NCBI RefSeq assembly: GCF_029168945.1
Contig: NC_083602.1
Coordinates: 74,606,600-74,670,599 of the forward strand
Direction of reading: 5' to 3'
Origin: Cannabis sativa
Lineage: Eukaryota; Streptophyta; Magnoliopsida; Rosales; Cannabaceae
Length of the DNA stretch: 64,000 nucleotides
The notes below the pieces were generated by a model. The model was not told the origin of the DNA. It saw nothing but the letters and a program-made list of their open reading frames with translations, and made no database searches. The translations under genes were made by a program, and so were the position numbers. Of this stretch, positions 10,605 to 22,605 are shown piece by piece (positions within the stretch are counted from its first letter, which is position 1; every line of letters starts with the position of its first letter).

Positions 10605-11631
10605 AAGCAACAAACCTGGAAGATCGCCAAGCCTTTCTGGATCTGGAGCAATCTAGCATAGCATGCTTGGCATTTTCAGGAACAAGTTTACACAAAGGAC
10701 AAAGAGGGGAATCAATCACTTTCCTACTAAAAAGAGAAGATGCAACTGGCAGGGCATTAGACAACATTCTCCAAACAAACAGCTTAATTTTAGGAGGGAT
10801 AACAGAGGACCAAATTCGGGACCAAAACTTTTTAGAAGAAGAGAAAGAAGAAGAAGATGGGAGATCCTGAGAAGAAAAATCCAAATGATAAGCAGACTTA
10901 ACAGAGAAAATACCTAAACTTTCCCTTTCCCAAATCAAATTATCATTGCCATAACAACAAGAAACATGAACTTCAATAATATCGACAATCATTGGCTCAT
11001 CAAAATAGGAACCCAATTTAGTAACATCCCAAGTACCTGAGTTAGTAATAAAATAGGAAAAAAAAAAAAAACTAGAAGGAGGATGGACATTATTAATAAA
11101 TGATTTATACCTATAGTTAGAAAGCCAATGATCATTCAAAATTCTAATTCCACTACCATTTCCTACTTTCCAAATGATTCCCGAAGCCAATAAGTTTCTA
11201 TCCCATAAAATACTTCTCCAAGTAAAAGAAGGGTTATGACCAGGGACAACCGTAAGGATAGAGGTCTGAGGAAAGTAACGAGCTTTAAGAAGCAAACTAA
11301 GATGAGAGTTAGGGTTTTTAAGAATACGCCAAGCTTGCTTAGCTAACATAGCTTGGTTAAAGTGAGCAAGAGAAAGAAAACCCAAACCACCATGAAATTT
11401 TGATTGACAAAGAAATTTCCAAGATCTCCAATGAATTTTTCAAGATTCCCCAGTAGAACCCCACTAGAATCTTGCCATCGCAGCTTCAATTCCCTTAAAA
11501 ATCTTAACAGGTAGCCGAAAACAAGCCATCGCATAAGCTGGGATAGCTTGAATCACGGCTTTCAAAAGAACCTCTTTACTAGCTCTAGAGAAACATTTGG
11601 AAGACCAGCTTCGAAGAACAGAAGCAACTTT
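10605..11631 (-). pseudogene. LINE-1 ORF2 C-terminal part (thumb and zf-RVT)
   Basis: Continues the ORF2 reading from the solo LTR junction. The conserved words KAVIQAIPAYAMACF and GGLGFLSLAHFNQAMLAKQAWR are the region just after the reverse transcriptase of plant LINEs. Then come the WKVGNGSGIRILNDHWL segment and the zf-RVT domain (PPKIKLFVWRMLSNALP, then CPLCKLVPENAKHAMLDC). A frameshift and stop near 11400-11470 separate the first 50 residues from the long open stretch ending at 11385. The frame stays open past 10610 only through unrelated tail sequence. The usual RNase H domain is absent. Confidence 0.85.
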
Positions 11632-13516
11632 TGTTGGAATTATTTTACCAGGATCTTAGATTTACTAACAAGTATGTTATTTAACATCCTAAATATGAAC
11701 TTCTAAAACGATATGAAATAAACACATATAAAGTATAAGAAACCTTACAGTGGTTTCAGCGGAATAAAATGTCTCCTTCCACTCAGATCTCTAACCCTTG
11801 TATCCTTTCTGTAGCAGAGTATCACCAAGATCTGAGTCTGAATCTCCTTCTCTTGAAACTGGATTCTTCACAGCCTTACACACTATGATTAAGTACTACT
11901 TGATGTGTGTGGGCACTCACTCTTTCACTATAGGCTCGGTTTAGAAGAGAGGAAGAGAGAGAGTATGGTTTCGGCTAGGGTTAGAAGGAGGCTCAAATTT
12001 TATCTGAAGGAATGAGATGCATCCTCTTTTCCCTTAAGCCATCACTACCTATTTATAGGAAACTACCTAAGGTTAGGTTAGATTTATATTTGGCATTAAA
12101 ATAATAAAAAAAATTAAATGGTAAATTGCTATAGAGTGGCCAGCCATGGGTTGGATATTGGGGCCCACTTTACAATTTTGTAATTTTGCCATTTTCTCAT
12201 TTTCTCTTCTTATTTTCTCAAAAATGCCAATTTTTAAATTTAACCATTTAAATGCCAATTCTAATTATTTAATAACTAAAAATTAATTATTAAATAATTT
12301 TGTCATTTAATATATTTATTAATTAGACTAATCAAAGTCTCTTAATTAACAAATAAACCCTACAAACTCTTTCTTCACAATTAAGCCCTTGCTTAGTGAA
12401 AATTCATAAACTAGACATAGTCTAATTTTAGAATTATAATTGATTAATCAAAATCAATTAACTGAGTCTTACAAGTAGTATTGTCTCAACTAGTATGGGG
12501 ACCATGGGCCTATATATCTGAGCTTCAAATAAGCAGACCCAGAATTTACCAAGTAAATTCACTTACTTATTAATTCCTTGTTGCATCCACCATAGAACTT
12601 GGAATTGCAATCTCAGTTATATAGAACGCTCTATACGTTCCACGATATAGATACACTATCAGTTATCCATTGTTATAATCCCAATAATCAATGATCCTCT
12701 ATAGATGATTTACATTGTATAGGGATTAAATTAATGTTACACCCTTCAATGCATTTTATCCTTAAAACACTTAGCCACCTATAAATGATATTTCAATGAA
12801 CTAAACATAATCATTGAAATGAGTACTCAACCATTTATCTCTATTTAGCCAAGCTAGAAGGAAGTCATCATTTCACTTCTATGCCCTGATAGAAGTTATA
12901 GATTCCATATCTATGTTTAGCGCTCCCACTCAATTGCACTACCATGTTTCCAAAATGTACATATCACCCTAACCAAAAAATAGGCTTAACTAACAAATCA
13001 AAGAACATGTATAATACTCTTGAGATTGAACCTAACCATATCAGGATTAAGATCATTTGATCTAGGATCAACTAGGTGATATTGAATTGAATAGATATTA
13101 CGGTAAGTTTATCATATCTGATTCAAAGTTCAATATCGGTCCCTTCCGATGCATACTCCATGAACCCAACCCAAGCGTTACTTTAACCAATGCCCTGGAA
13201 AGGACATAACACGTATCCAAGGTACAAGTAAACTATGTTGTAGATTATCATATTAGTTAAACCCTGTGTACTGATAAATCTAGGAATTTATATTTAATCA
13301 CATAATCTTCATTACTTTCCACTGTGCTGACGACACAATAAACAAGAATATAAATGTGATAAAGATTTGGATGAATTTATAAATCAAATAAACAAATAAA
13401 TGATAACATGAACCAAATGACACAATAAGTGATGAAAATATTCTGTTTCTTTATTGATATTTAAATAATAAAGATTACATTGAAATTGAGTTTTATTTAG
13501 GGTATAAAACCCAACA
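11632..13516 (-). repeat. Solo LTR of the long-LTR Copia family (1885 bp)
   Basis: Reverse complement of the family LTR: on the plus strand it begins TGTTGGAATTATTTTACC and ends TAAAACCCAACA. The flanks carry an exact 5-bp duplication ACTTT (11627-11631 and 13517-13521), and the LINE-1 reading resumes on both sides. No internal region is present, so this is a solo LTR left by LTR-LTR recombination after insertion. The TATA box is at 12049-12060 on the minus strand. Confidence 0.95.
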
Positions 13517-14600
13517 ACTTTATCACAAAGAAAAGTAAAAGAGTGATATTTAGACCGAGAAAGACATTGAGGGAGACCTAAATACTTACAACCAAAAAGC
13601 CTATCTTCTAAATGAAAAGTGTTAAAAAACATATTACGAATCTCCTGCACAGTATTCGGAGAAAAGAGGATTGAGGATTTGGAGAATTTAATAGCTTGAC
13701 CTAAAGCCCTAGAAGAGATATGAAACACCTCTTGAAGCGCTAAACAAGAACTTCTGTCAGCAAAGCAAAAAAGAAGGCTGTCATTTGCAAAAAACAAATG
13801 AGATATGGAAGGAGCATGCCTAGAAACAGAGATTCCTTTAAGGAGTTGAGTACCTTGCCGGACTCTAAGGAGGCATGACAATCATTCAGCACTTAGAATA
13901 AAAAGATAAGGGGATAAAGGATCCCCTTGCCTGAGACCCCTAGAAGGCTTAAGAGAACCTTTAACAACACCATTGACAAGAAATGAGACAGTAGTAGTAG
14001 AAATACATTTCATAATCAGAGTAACAAAACTAATGGGAAACTTAAAATGGGACATGATACTCTCCAAAAAATTTCATTCAACACGATCAAAAGCTTTAGC
14101 CATATCAAGCTTTAAAGCAGCCCACCCCTCTTGCCAGTTTTTCGAGAGTTAATAACATGAACAAGTTCTTGGGTAATAAGGATATTATCAAAAATAATTC
14201 GCTTAGAAACAAAAGTACTTTGAAATGGAGAGATAATTTCATCAGGAATCACTTTAAGACGATTGGCAATGACCTTAGAAATAACTTTATATATTGTGGA
14301 ACACAAACTAATAGGCCTAAAATCCTTCATAGTATTAGCATGTTGTTTCTTAGGAATGAAAACAATCAGAGTAGTATTAATATTAGAGACATCAACCTGA
14401 TTATTTAAACAATCTAAAATAACATGAATGAAATCTTGACCAAAGGTATCCCAATTCTTCTGGTAGAAAAAAGCATTCAGGCCGTCCAGACCAGGAGCTT
14501 TATTACCAAAAAGGCTAAAAATAGCCTTCTTCACTTCCTGAGGTGTGAAAGGCTGAGCCAAAAAATCAATTTCAGGCTCCTCTAGGGGGGCCCTAAGCAG
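13517..14600 (-). pseudogene. LINE-1 reverse transcriptase
   Basis: Reverse transcriptase domain in three pieces. The N-terminal part reads FTPQEVKKAIFSLFGNKAPGLDG, then a segment with IPKKQHANTMKDFRPISLC (14112-14561). Next is a palm part with LRQGDPLSPYLFILSAE (13882-14067). The third part contains the catalytic box as FANDSLLF (13384-13881, real only above 13516). The family motif is F/Y-A-D-D; here codon 13783-13785 on the minus strand reads Asn for the first catalytic Asp, a single G-to-A type change. A stop also replaces the Trp after DRVEW, near 14070. Both changes make the enzyme inactive. Confidence 0.9.
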
Positions 14601-15048
14601 CCTAAAATTTGACTAGTAGCCTCAGCATCACAACCTTCAGAACAAAAAAGAGTTGAAAAAAAGAGAAGATTATGTCAAACATAGCCTTAGGATCACTGGT
14701 GGTATTACCAACATCATCTTTTAAATATTTGATGGTATTATTCTTTTTCCTATGGGAGGAAAACCTATGAAAATATTTGGTATTTTTATCCCCAGTCTTA
14801 AGCCAACTTACTCTAGCCCGTTGCCTCCAATAAACTTCTTCTTTGTAAAGAAGAGCATCAAGCTGAGATTGAAGATACTTAAGATGAATACTAAACTCTC
14901 TACAATCAGAAGCCAAAGATTGAATCCTAACTATCTCTTTTTGGAGATCCTGGATTTGAGAATGGAAAACAGGCTTAACAGATTTATTCCAAGATTTCAA
15001 AGCAGAGACAAAAGAATTTTGACGAAAGAGAAAACGACCAAGAGCATC
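14601..15048 (-). pseudogene. LINE-1 ORF2 linker between endonuclease and reverse transcriptase
   Basis: The 14602-15000 reading holds the conserved plant LINE linker: a Lys/Gln-rich helical stretch with YKEEVYWRQRARVSWLKTGDKNTKYFH, where the RxxWLxxGDxNTKFFH motif is typical of L1-clade ORF2. Stops at both ends separate it from the flanking domains. Confidence 0.8.
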
Positions 15049-15870
15049 CTAATCAACAGAAGTATGTGAAGAATTCAGCCAAGAATCCTGAACAGTAGTA
15101 TAAAAACTGGGATTTTCAAGCCAAATATTTTCAAAATGAAAACGCTTTTTAAAAACAGGAATCCTATTAGAATCACTATTATTATGAAGGACAACCTTAA
15201 GGGCTCGATGGTCCGAACCATAAAAAGACAGATGATACATCATAGCATTAGGATATAAAGTCCTCCAGGGGTCAGAACCAATAGCCCAATCAAGACGTTC
15301 ACACTCAGAACTATTATGCCAAGTGTATTTATCACCCTCAAAGCTAAGAGGAGAAAGACAAAATTTATGGAGGAATTGAGCAAATTGTTCCATATCATTA
15401 AGATTCTAATAATTACTACCAATTTTATCATCAAAAGCCAAAAAACTGTTAAAGTCTCCCATGATAAGCTAAGGGAGATTAGGAGAGTTATAAAAGCTTT
15501 TATCCAATAAGTTCCAAGTAACATATCGGTATGAAGAGGACAACCATAAAAGCCAGTAAAATGAAACATTTCATTGTCCTTAAAACTTATATTACAATCT
15601 ATATGACTACTAGAAAAAGATAAAATATTTACATAAACAGTTGCTTTCCACAAAAGAAAAAGATCCCCCAACCCCCAAAATGCTTCTTAGGGATCTCCAC
15701 ACCATTATCAAAACCCAAAGCAACTCTAACTCTATCTATAGCCTTCACAGGCAGCTGAGTTTCCATAAAAAAAAAATCACATCAAGGCAGTGTTCTTTCA
15801 CCAAAAGGGAGAGCCTCCTGAATGCACGCGTACTCCCCAATCCACGTGCATTCCAGCTTAACAAACTCAT
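15049..15870 (-). pseudogene. LINE-1 apurinic-type endonuclease domain
   Basis: Start chosen at 15870: an ATG followed by SLLSWNARGLG, the usual opening of plant LINE ORF2. Downstream words: FTGFYGCP (about 15570), a degraded GDFN segment, and the C-terminal words LDWAIGSDPWRTLYP and SFYGSDHRAL, where SDHRAL holds the catalytic Asp-His pair. Frameshifts near 15770 and 15400 break the domain into three frames. Known role: nicks target DNA to start target-primed reverse transcription. Confidence 0.8.
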
Positions 15871-16379
15871 TTTTATGGGCGAGTGTGCAAAGCATCACCC
15901 ACCTATTCCAGATTAGTAGTGTCATCATCTTCGTTTTCACCAGAGCAAGCACGTTTAAGTTGAGACCTCACAGAGCTTCCAACCAGAGCATGGTGAGGCT
16001 AGAAGGAAGGCCTCTTAACACCAGAAGCAGAAGCCAAACCCTTCCCATGAACATTAGGATTAGGTTGACCCCGAAAGAGGTTAATGCCCATATTAGAGCT
16101 ATCAGCAGGGGCAGGGGAAATAGTATCATTTGACTAGCATGGATAACAACCTCAGGGGAAGACAGGCCAGGGGACATAGTGGTCATAGGAATAGCTTGGC
16201 TATCAGCCACTACGAGAGAGTCAGTCGAATACGAAGTGAAAGCAGAGGGCCTTAATGAAATGTCAAATGTGGGTCTAGTGGAGGGTGGGGCAACATTCGA
16301 AAGATTGGGATTTAGTGGTATAGGCATCATGATGACAGCAGTGGATGGTGGAGGAGAAAATGGCCCAGTGAAATTAGCA
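15871..16379 (-). pseudogene. LINE-1 ORF1/ORF2 linker region
   Basis: Pro/Ser/Thr-rich reading at 15968-16390 (PPSTAVIMMPIPLNPNLSNV and onward) with no domain. Variable linkers between the zinc knuckle and the endonuclease are usual in plant LINEs. Confidence 0.55.
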
Positions 16380-17257
16380 TTAAGGTTCATAAAAGATGGG
16401 AAAGTGATAGAATAACCAGAGAAGTGTTGGGGGTAAATTGTGGTTCAAAGGCTGATAATTCACCATAGTAATAGCTGGAGGGTGGGGGTATTGAAAAGGC
16501 TGAGATTTTTCAGAAATTTTCTCCTTGTCTCTGAGAAGGATATTATAAGGGCATAACGATTCAGATATAAGCTCATCACACTTTTGTAAAAAAGAAACAC
16601 AATACTTTTTAGTGTGATATAATTTTCCACAGAAAAAACAAAAGTCTGGAAGTCTCTCATATTTAAAATCTAGCCATTTGATGAACTCTCTCCCCATACG
16701 AATGAATTTGATATTCATTCCCCTTCTTATAGGCAAATTAACATCCAGCAAGATGCAGAGATGCATATAAGGACCAGTCCCCTCCTTAATGGTGTCCTTA
16801 TCAATCTCAATAAGGTAACCCACTTCCATGGCTATGAATCTAGCTAGATCATGAGATTTACACATAAAAGGAATTCCATACACTTGAACCCAAAAAGGAA
16901 CATAGTTCAAATTATTAGGGGTAAGAGGAAAAGAACTATCACGAGCAGCAAAAATAGTGATGCTCTGAGAAAAATGCCAGGGTTGACCTTCTAAAACTCT
17001 ACCCTTATCCCCCTCACAGCCAAATGTGACCAAGAACATACCATCTGCATACAACAAGAAATTGATATTGTGATCACCAGATACCAGAGAGGGTTTTCAT
17101 AAGAGAAGGACGATTGTAAGGCGTGATAGTGTGAAGCTTAAGAATAAGGCTAATAGGGGTAGGAGAAGAACTAGACGAACGAACATCATAAGTGAAAACA
17201 GTGGACTCATCAGGAGGGAGAGCTAAAGCACTAGAAACAGTGTTTAAAAAGGTCATC
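16380..17257 (-). pseudogene. LINE-1 ORF1: DUF4283 and zinc knuckle
   Basis: Probable start at 17257 (MTFLNTVSSALALPPDE). A stop after SLMKTLSGIW (17074) is followed in another frame by the main stretch 16380-17057. That stretch has the DUF4283 signature (GCEGDKGRVLEGQPWHF and VPFWVQVYGIP) and a CX2CX4HX4C zinc knuckle CFFCGKLYHTKKYC. The domain binds RNA or single-stranded nucleic acid in plant LINE ORF1 proteins. One frameshift or stop near 17070 separates start and body. Confidence 0.85.
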
Positions 17258-17880
17258 CATAGGGTCAGAAAAGAACACTTCAGAGACAAGAGAAACGAAA
17301 GGAAAAACCAAAGCAAGAGGATGAAGAAAACGAAACATGAGTTTCGATATATATAGGAAAAACCATAATCCACGGAGTACTCTCCTCAAATTTGCCCTAG
17401 TCACTTCCCTAGTCACGTCCATTGAAGCCACAATGATGAAGAAGAGCTGATGAGCTTCGGGAACCCAGTCGTCCGCCTCCATATTACAATCTTCAAGAGT
17501 GTTTTCTGGAGTTGAGATTTGGGAGATCATGATTAAATGGGGAGAAGACAGAAAAAGGTGATGAAGAAGATAGAAAGATGACGAGAACATAGGTTTCAAG
17601 CAATTAATGCTCTGAATAGGATTAATTAGATGGGAAAGAAAGTAATAATAACCCCTAGAGCAATAAATGCTTGGAGAAGAGAGAGAACTAGGTAGGGATG
17701 AATAGCCAAATTGGTTTGAGTAAGTCAAACCACCACTTAACAACAAAGGGTGGACGAATTCCCCTATTAGAGGGACCAAATTCACATAAGGAAAAGAGAT
17801 GGATTGCATGCTTGCTAGAAGACTCCAGAGAGAAGGCAGAGATAATGTCCCACTTTAAAATTGAGTTTCCCCACTTAAAT
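17258..17880 (-). other. LINE-1 5' leader (probable)
   Basis: Upstream of the ORF1 start on the minus strand; GC-richer than the spacer beyond it. Long frames here (17231-17809) have no conserved domain. The exact 5' end and a target duplication could not be set. Confidence 0.4.
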
Positions 17881-18189
17881 CTTTACTTTAAAAATATTTG
17901 CTTAAATACTATAAATTTTTAATTTTATACACTTAAATATTACATATTTTTTTTGATAAATTAAATATTTTAAGTTACATTTTCGTTACATTCGTCAGTA
18001 CTTTTTTGATAAATCCTATCAAACATAAGATATTTGTAACATAAAGTTTTAGATTTCATGCACTTATATACTACATTTTTTTTTCTTCTGATAGATTAAA
18101 TACCTAAAGCTACATTTATGTTACTTTAATCACTACAAGTCCGTTAAATCCTATTAAAATATACTAAGGTGACATCTCTCAACATATTA
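17881..18189. other. AT-rich spacer between LINE-1 and LINE-2
   Basis: Contains two loosely similar stretches (17890-18010 and 18040-18165) with TTTTTTTGATAAATTAAAT-like words. No gene seen. Confidence 0.5.
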
Positions 18190-18237
18190 GTTTTTTCTTT
18201 TGAGAAAGTTTCACTATTATTATAAATCAGCAATCAT

Positions 18238-18769
18238 TTACAACAATAGTAAAATAGAGGGTACTTCTCCTAACCAACAAACGTCTTGATCCAACTCTAA
18301 AGCATATTTTGCCAAACCATGTGCATCATGGTTAGTATTTCTCCTAATATGAGAAACAGTTGCTTCAGTAGAAAATGACAAAAGACAACAAACATCTAAG
18401 ATCAAATCTGAGAAACAAGACAAATCTGTAGATGTAGCATTCAAAGCGTGCATCAGAAACTCTAAGTGCATTTGTTTCAATATTGGTGATTTTTGATTGT
18501 TGTTGTAACGCCCAATTAAGGCTATGGAAAAGTGCTTTTGCTTCCATTTCGTCTTAACGAAATCATCCTTGTACCGGCTTTAAAAGGGCAACAATAACAT
18601 GGCCTTGATGATCCCGAACAATGGCACCCACACCCAAAGTTTTTGATGTAGAGTTAATGGCTGCATCAACGTTAAGCTTCAGACCTGCACCATTAGGAGG
18701 CTGCCATGGAATTTCTTGGATGCCTGGTTTTCTACTGGTATGATGAGCAGCAAGCAAGGTGTTAATCAC
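18238..18769 (-). pseudogene. LINE-2 RNase H domain
   Basis: The first frame (18563-18769) carries GLKLNVDAAINSTSKTLGVG, the opening RNase H strand with its catalytic Asp, followed by GAIVRDHQGHVI. The continuation lies in other frames (18365-18547, MEAKALFHSLNWALQ, with the catalytic Glu; then 18238-18480 with ATVSHIRRNTNHDAHGLAKYAL, which holds the final catalytic Asp). At least two frameshifts separate these pieces. This matches the RVT_3 family of plant RNase H domains. Confidence 0.85.
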
Positions 18770-19808
18770 ACCAGTACCATGCTATTGGCACCTAATGGAT
18801 GTATGAAAATTTTCCAAATAGTCCTTAGCAAATGCAACTGTACGCTTCCCTTCTGAGTTTGTACTGCCATGTAAAGCTTTGTTTCTACTTGACCATATCG
18901 CCCACATGATACAAACGATAAGCTCAAAGTCAGTTTGGGGATACAAAGTGGAAAGGTGGAATAGATAATCACTGTTATGAATGTGTTGTACTTTCTTAGA
19001 ATCCATAGTGAAACCAGTGTGTTTCCAAATTGATTTGGCGTGTGGACAATTGAAAAGAGCATGCCCCATTGATTCCCATGCATTTGTCCACATCGAATAG
19101 GCAGCAGAGTCAATAACTTTCTTAAGATGTAGAGCTGCTACAGTTGGAAGAGCATTGTGCATTACTTTCCAAGAAAATTTTTTAATCTTAGATGGAAGAT
19201 TCAGATTCCAAAAGATTTTCCACCACTTACTATGCAAATCTGAGGAAGAGGACTGTTGTTGTTCATCTAAGTTAGCAGCTAAATGGAAGCCCAACTTGAC
19301 TGTGTATATCCCAGAGGTTGTGTGATGCCAAATTAGTCTATCAATAGAAGAAAAAAAACTCAAAGGAATTGAGACAATTCTTTCAATATAGCTGATCAAA
19401 AAATTATTAAGAAGTTCCAGATTTCACTCCCTGTTATCCGTGATAAAATGTGCAACAGGCATAGAGACAGGTCCTTTGTTAAGTTATAGGTCGAATATGG
19501 AATCCATTTCCTACTTTGTATCTAAGGCCTTTGAGAAGAAGTTCACAACCCCAATGGATGCTCTGCCATGTAAGTGAAGGTAAATGGCCTAGCCTTGCTT
19601 CCAAAAAAGAGTTGTAAGAGAAGTATCTATACTTCAAAAGTTTGCTCAACAAAGAAGTAGGCATTTCAAATATTCTCCAAGCTTGTTTCGCTAGTAACTC
19701 TTGATTGTAATGAACAAATGAACAGAATCCCATACCAGCTTCAAATTTTGATTTACAAAATAATTTCTATCTTTCCCAATGTATTATCAAGCCATCTTTA
19801 TTCAATCA
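18770..19808 (-). pseudogene. LINE-2 thumb and zf-RVT region
   Basis: 19479-19733 holds [20 protein letters not shown] and a [11 protein letters not shown] segment; 18782-19399 holds the zf-RVT part (LPSKIKKFSWKVMHNALPT and ESMGHALFNCPHAKSIW). In the Cys position of the CPxC motif the sequence reads YSMW, so the zinc site is damaged. Frames are broken near 19440 and 19750. Confidence 0.8.
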
Positions 19809-21200
19809 CCACCAAAAATTAGCCATCATGCTTTCCAATTGTTGGAAAAATATTTTCATTAAGCTGAAATAACTCACAGCGTAAGTTAGGATAGACTGAA
19901 CCACTACTTTAAGCAGAACTTCATTTCCACCAATGGAAAATAATTTTTCATTCCAAACGTTTATCAACTTCCAAACAAGCTCTTTGATATGACTAAATAG
20001 CTCTTTTTTGTCACGGCCTGAGTAAGAAAGCCACTCGCTGATAGGCATGTTAGAGTCTGATGGAAAAAGTTTTACGCTGCAACTGGAGTATTTGGAAAGA
20101 AATACATAACTGACTTTTGATTCTTCAACATTTGACCAAAAGCTCGATGATATATGCTCAATGCTCTCTTTATCGCCAAGGCAGATGTATTCGTCGTCTC
20201 ACAAAAAAGCAGGCTATCATCAGCAAAAAGAAGGTGTGAAATAGGAGGTACCCTTCTAATAAGACGTAGTCCTTGAAGATTACCAATAGCTTCTTCATTC
20301 TGCAACAGTCTTCAAAGTCCTTCTGAGCAAATTAAAAATAGATATGGTGAAAGAGGATCCCCTTGTTGAAGGCCTCAAGTTGGTTTCACATGACCCGTAA
20401 CTTCCACATTGAGTGAGAATGATAAACTTGAAGATGACAAACAATTTTGAATCAATTCAATCCATTTCATTTCAAACCCCATTTTCTCCATAACTACCTA
20501 AAGGAAGCCCACTTTACTCTATCAAATGCTTTACTCATGTCCTATTTGAGAGCCAAATAATTTTTTGTACCTCTTGTCTTGTGTTGGATGTGGTGTACGA
20601 GTTTAAAGGAAACTAAGATGTTATCAGTTATTAGTCTATTGGAGAGGAAAGCGCTTTGTGTCTTAGAGATTACAAGAGGGAGTACTTCCTTGAAACGAAA
20701 CACTATCATTTTGGATACGAGCTTGTAGATAACATTACACAAGCTGATTGGACAAAAATCTACCATACCAGTAGGTGAGTTGGTCTTTGGGATCCGGGTA
20801 ATGATTGCTTTATTAATTGAATCCATTCCATGGCCATCATTTAGAACACCTAAGACCACTTCAGTAACGGAAGAACCCATAATATGCTAATAATTTTGAT
20901 AAAACATGGTTGACATACCATCGCTACCTGGGCTTTTATCAAGAATCATAAACTTTAATTTTGTTATAACCTTTGTTGCAGTAAAAGGAAGGGTAAGGGT
21001 TTCATTGATTCCTATTGTTATTATGGTGGGAATGGTTGTTGTAACTAGCTCCAACGCCTCGTGATCTATTGCTGAAGTTGAGAAAAGATCAATAAAGTAG
21101 TCTGTAATGATTGTTGTCATTCCATCCTTTGAAATAACTTTGGTTCCATTGCTATCCATGAGAGATACAATTTTATTCCCTACCTTACGAGATGAAGCAT
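19809..21200 (-). pseudogene. LINE-2 reverse transcriptase, duplicate copy A
   Basis: Contains TLPFTATKVITKLKF with KSPGSDGMS (20887-21159), [19 protein letters not shown] (20542-20880) and the intact catalytic word FADDSLLF (20072-20305). Frame breaks occur near 20885 and across 20310-20540. The block is repeated at 21209-22604 with only scattered differences. Confidence 0.85.
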
Positions 21201-21208
21201 TTTATTCC

Positions 21209-22604
21209 CCACCAAAAATTAGCCATCATGCTTTCCAATTGTTGGAAAAATATTTTCATTAAGCTGAAATAACTCACAGCGTAAGTTAGGATAGACTGAA
21301 CCACTACTTTAAGCAGAACTTCATTTCCACCAATGGAAAATATTTTTTCATTCCAAACGTTTATCAACTTCTAAACACACTCTTTGATATGACTAAATAG
21401 CTCTTTTTTGTCACGGCCTAGTAGGAAAGCCACTCGCTGATAGGCGTGTTTAGAGTCTGATGGAAAAAGGTTTACGCTGCAACTGGAGTATTTGGAAAGA
21501 AATACATAACTGACTTTTGATTCTTCAACATTTGACCAAAAGCTCGATGATATATGCTCAATGCTCTCTTTATCGCCAAGGCAGATGTATTCGTTGTCTC
21601 ACAAAAAAGGACGCTATCATCAGCAAAAAGAAGGTGTGAAATAGAAGGTACCCTTCTAATAAGACGTAGTCCTTAAAGATTACCAATAGCTTCTTCATTC
21701 TGCAACAGTCTTCAAAGTCCTTCTGAGCAAATTAAAAATAGATATGGTGAAAGTGGATCCCCTTGTCGAAGGCCTCAAGTTGGTTTCACATGACCCGTAA
21801 CTTCCACATTGAGTGAGAATGATAAACTTGAAGATGACAAACAATTTTGAATCAATTCAATCCATTTCATTTCGAACCCCATTTTCTCCATAACTACCCA
21901 AAGGAAGCCCACTTTACTCTATCAAATGCTTTACTCATGTCCTATTTGAGAGCCAAATAATCTTTTGTACCTCTTGTACGTCTTGTGTTGGACGTGGTGT
22001 ACGAGTTCAAAGGAAACTAGGATGTTATCAGTTATTAGTCTATTGGAGAGGAAAGCGCTTTGTGTCTTAGAGATTACAAGAGGGAGTACTTCCTTGAAAC
22101 GTAACACTATCATTTTGGATACGAGCTTGTAAATAACATTACACAAGCTGATTGGACAAAAATCTACCATACAAGTAGGCGAGTTGGTCTTTGGGATCAG
22201 GGTAATGATTGCTTTATTAATTGAATCCATCCGATGGCTATCATTTAGAACACCTAAGATAACTTCAGTAATGGAAGAACCCATAATATGCTAATAATTT
22301 TGATAAAACATGGCTGACATACCATCGCTACCTGGGCTTTTATCAAGAATCATAAACTTTAATGTTGTTATAACCTTTGCTGCAGTAAAAGGAAGGGTGA
22401 GAGTTTCATTGATTCCTATTGTTATTATGGTGGGAATGGTTGTTGTAACTAGCTCCAACGCCTCGTAATCTATTGTTGAAGTTGAGAAAAGATCGGTAAA
22501 GTAGTCCGTAATGATTGTTGTCATTCCATCATTTCAAGTAACTTTGGTTCCATTGCTATCCATGAGAGATACAATTTTATTCCCTACCTTACGAGATGAA
22601 GCAT
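21209..22604 (-). pseudogene. LINE-2 reverse transcriptase, duplicate copy B
   Basis: Near-identical to copy A with an offset of 1400-1404 bp. It keeps KSPGSDGMS (22291-22524) and the IPKTNSP segment (21931-22284), with a 6-bp insertion near 21975 relative to copy A. Copy B joins directly to the upstream LINE (across element 2), and copy A joins to the downstream part, so this is a tandem duplication inside one LINE rather than two insertions. A short TTTTATTCC filler (about 21201-21208) sits at the junction. Confidence 0.85.
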
Positions 22605-22605
22605 G

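Larger units (their letters stand above)
10605..17880 (-). mobile_element. L1-type LINE-1 (interrupted by a solo LTR)
   Basis: Minus-strand order is ORF1 (DUF4283 and zinc knuckle), endonuclease, reverse transcriptase, C-terminal zf-RVT region. The 3' end, with any RNase H domain, is missing at 10605 where a plus-strand LINE tail begins. A solo LTR (11632-13516) splits the reverse transcriptase. Several frameshifts and stops make the copy dead. The 5' limit near 17880 is approximate: ORF1 starts at about 17257 and GC-richer leader sequence continues upstream. Confidence 0.8.
18190..22605 (-). mobile_element. L1-type LINE-2, 3' part
   Basis: Minus strand, continuing from 31395-33290 on the other side of Copia element 2. 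Order from high to low coordinate: reverse transcriptase copy B, reverse transcriptase copy A (a tandem duplication), thumb and zf-RVT, RNase H. Reading across the element 2 insertion rebuilds the family motif GDxNTKFFH, which shows that one LINE was split. The 3' end near 18190 has only a short A-rich stretch on the minus strand. Confidence 0.85.

Noticed and set aside
10435..10610. C-terminal extension of the LINE-1 ORF2 reading
   Set aside because: It passes through the reverse complement of a foreign LINE tail and a CACTA end, so it is not LINE-1 protein.
21185..22524. A third, independent LINE insertion
   Set aside because: The segment is a tandem copy of the adjacent LINE-2 block, with no own 5' or 3' end or target duplication.
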